A stretch of 5,637 bases of DNA. It comes from a bacterium. GTDB taxonomy: Bacteria; Pseudomonadota; Gammaproteobacteria; Burkholderiales; Burkholderiaceae_C. The notes under the pieces are model-generated. The model made no database searches. It was given only the letters and a program-made list of their open reading frames with translations, and was not told where the DNA came from. Below are positions 5,275-5,637 of the stretch, piece after piece. The position numbers were made by a program, and so were the translations under genes. Each line of letters begins with the position of its first letter. The stretch's first letter is position 1. The DNA lies in the NCBI GenBank assembly GCA_030824095.1, contig JAVBYK010000200.1, positions 1 through 5,637 on the forward strand, read 5' to 3'.

Positions 5275-5637
5275 CTACCGCGTGGCGGTAGCCTTGGGGG
5301 CGCTGGCGGCCAGCGCCTTGTCGAGAAAGCGGCGGCTGGCCGCGAGGATTTCTTTGCGCGTGCGCTCGCTCTCCACCGCGCGCGCCAGCACCACGGCGCC
5401 CACGCACTGCGCGATCAGCGCCCAGCCGGCGTCCGCATCGCCGGTGCGCTGGCTCCAGCTCTTTTGCGTGTGCTTCAGGGCCGCTTCGACCGTGCTACGC
5501 ACTTCGGGGCCGGCTTGCGCGATCTCGGGCCCCAGCGTGGGCAGCACGCAGCCCACCTCGGGGTTCATCGCATGGAAGCTGCTCAGGTAGTCGCGCAGGC
5601 ACTTGGCAACGTGGTTGTCGGGTGAGTCCTGGTCACC
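5275..5637 (-). CDS. TetR/AcrR-family regulator, C-terminal part (5' end outside window)
   Basis: The frame is open to the window edge, giving the last 120 residues of the protein. The visible part is the helical ligand-binding and dimerisation domain: CLRDYLSSFHAMNPEVGCVL, then LPTLGPEIAQ, an amphipathic helix with VRSTVEAALK, and a final WALIAQCVGAVVLARAV helix before a basic, Ala-rich tail. The Gly-Cys-x-Leu-Pro pattern after a YLSSFH helix is common in Burkholderiales TetR regulators that lie beside oxidoreductase genes. The helix-turn-helix domain is outside the window, so the assignment rests on the C-terminal half only. It probably represses its own operon, including the SDR gene 35 bases downstream (inference). 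No operator can be seen, because the promoter region is off the edge. Confidence 0.78.
   Translation of the reverse strand, partial: GDQDSPDNHVAKCLRDYLSSFHAMNPEVGCVLPTLGPEIAQAGPEVRSTVEAALKHTQKSWSQRTGDADAGWALIAQCVGAVVLARAVESERTRKEILAASRRFLDKALAASAPKATATR

Overview
The window is GC-rich, densely coded bacterial chromosome. A Betaproteobacterium of the Burkholderiales is likely, probably a Comamonadaceae genus such as Rhodoferax, Polaromonas or Acidovorax. This rests on codon use, protein style and an AT-rich intergenic element at about 4426-4487 that resembles a repeat I remember from that family. The taxonomic placement is inference.

Left part, plus strand: the C-terminal half of dnaJ (1-495) ends at a strong intrinsic terminator (532-570). 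Next comes a complete beta-CASP metallo-beta-lactamase RNA hydrolase (586-1950), then trhO, a tRNA U34 hydroxylase (2834-3766), then a small Cys-type glutathione S-transferase-like gene (3763-4425). The GST-like gene overlaps trhO by four bases (GTGA).

An 806-base stretch (1951-2756) of visibly lower GC sits between the RNA hydrolase and trhO. It carries one gene on the minus strand, for a lipoprotein of unknown function (2011-2610). The last 50 bases of the RNA hydrolase gene (1901-1950), including the conserved C-terminus and stop codon, recur on the far side at 2757-2806 with 47 of 50 bases identical. The layout reads as a small cassette joined at the 3' end of the host gene and flanked by a copy of that end. 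Removing one repeat unit would leave an intact RNA hydrolase gene 27 bases from trhO, a plausible ancestral three-gene operon. No recombinase is present. The lipoprotein leader also contains two mutually exclusive hairpins, one of which would hide its ribosome binding site. These two observations are the most unusual things here.

Right part, minus strand, convergent with the GST-like gene: a truncated TetR-family regulator (5275-5637, its DNA-binding half lies outside) lies 35 bases upstream of a short-chain dehydrogenase/reductase (4496-5239), so the two are probably co-transcribed. The SDR keeps the catalytic Lys, but Phe replaces the usual Tyr, and Ala and Cys appear to replace the catalytic Ser and Asn. 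It may not be an ordinary dehydrogenase. I saw no tRNA, rRNA, CRISPR array, transposase or integrase.
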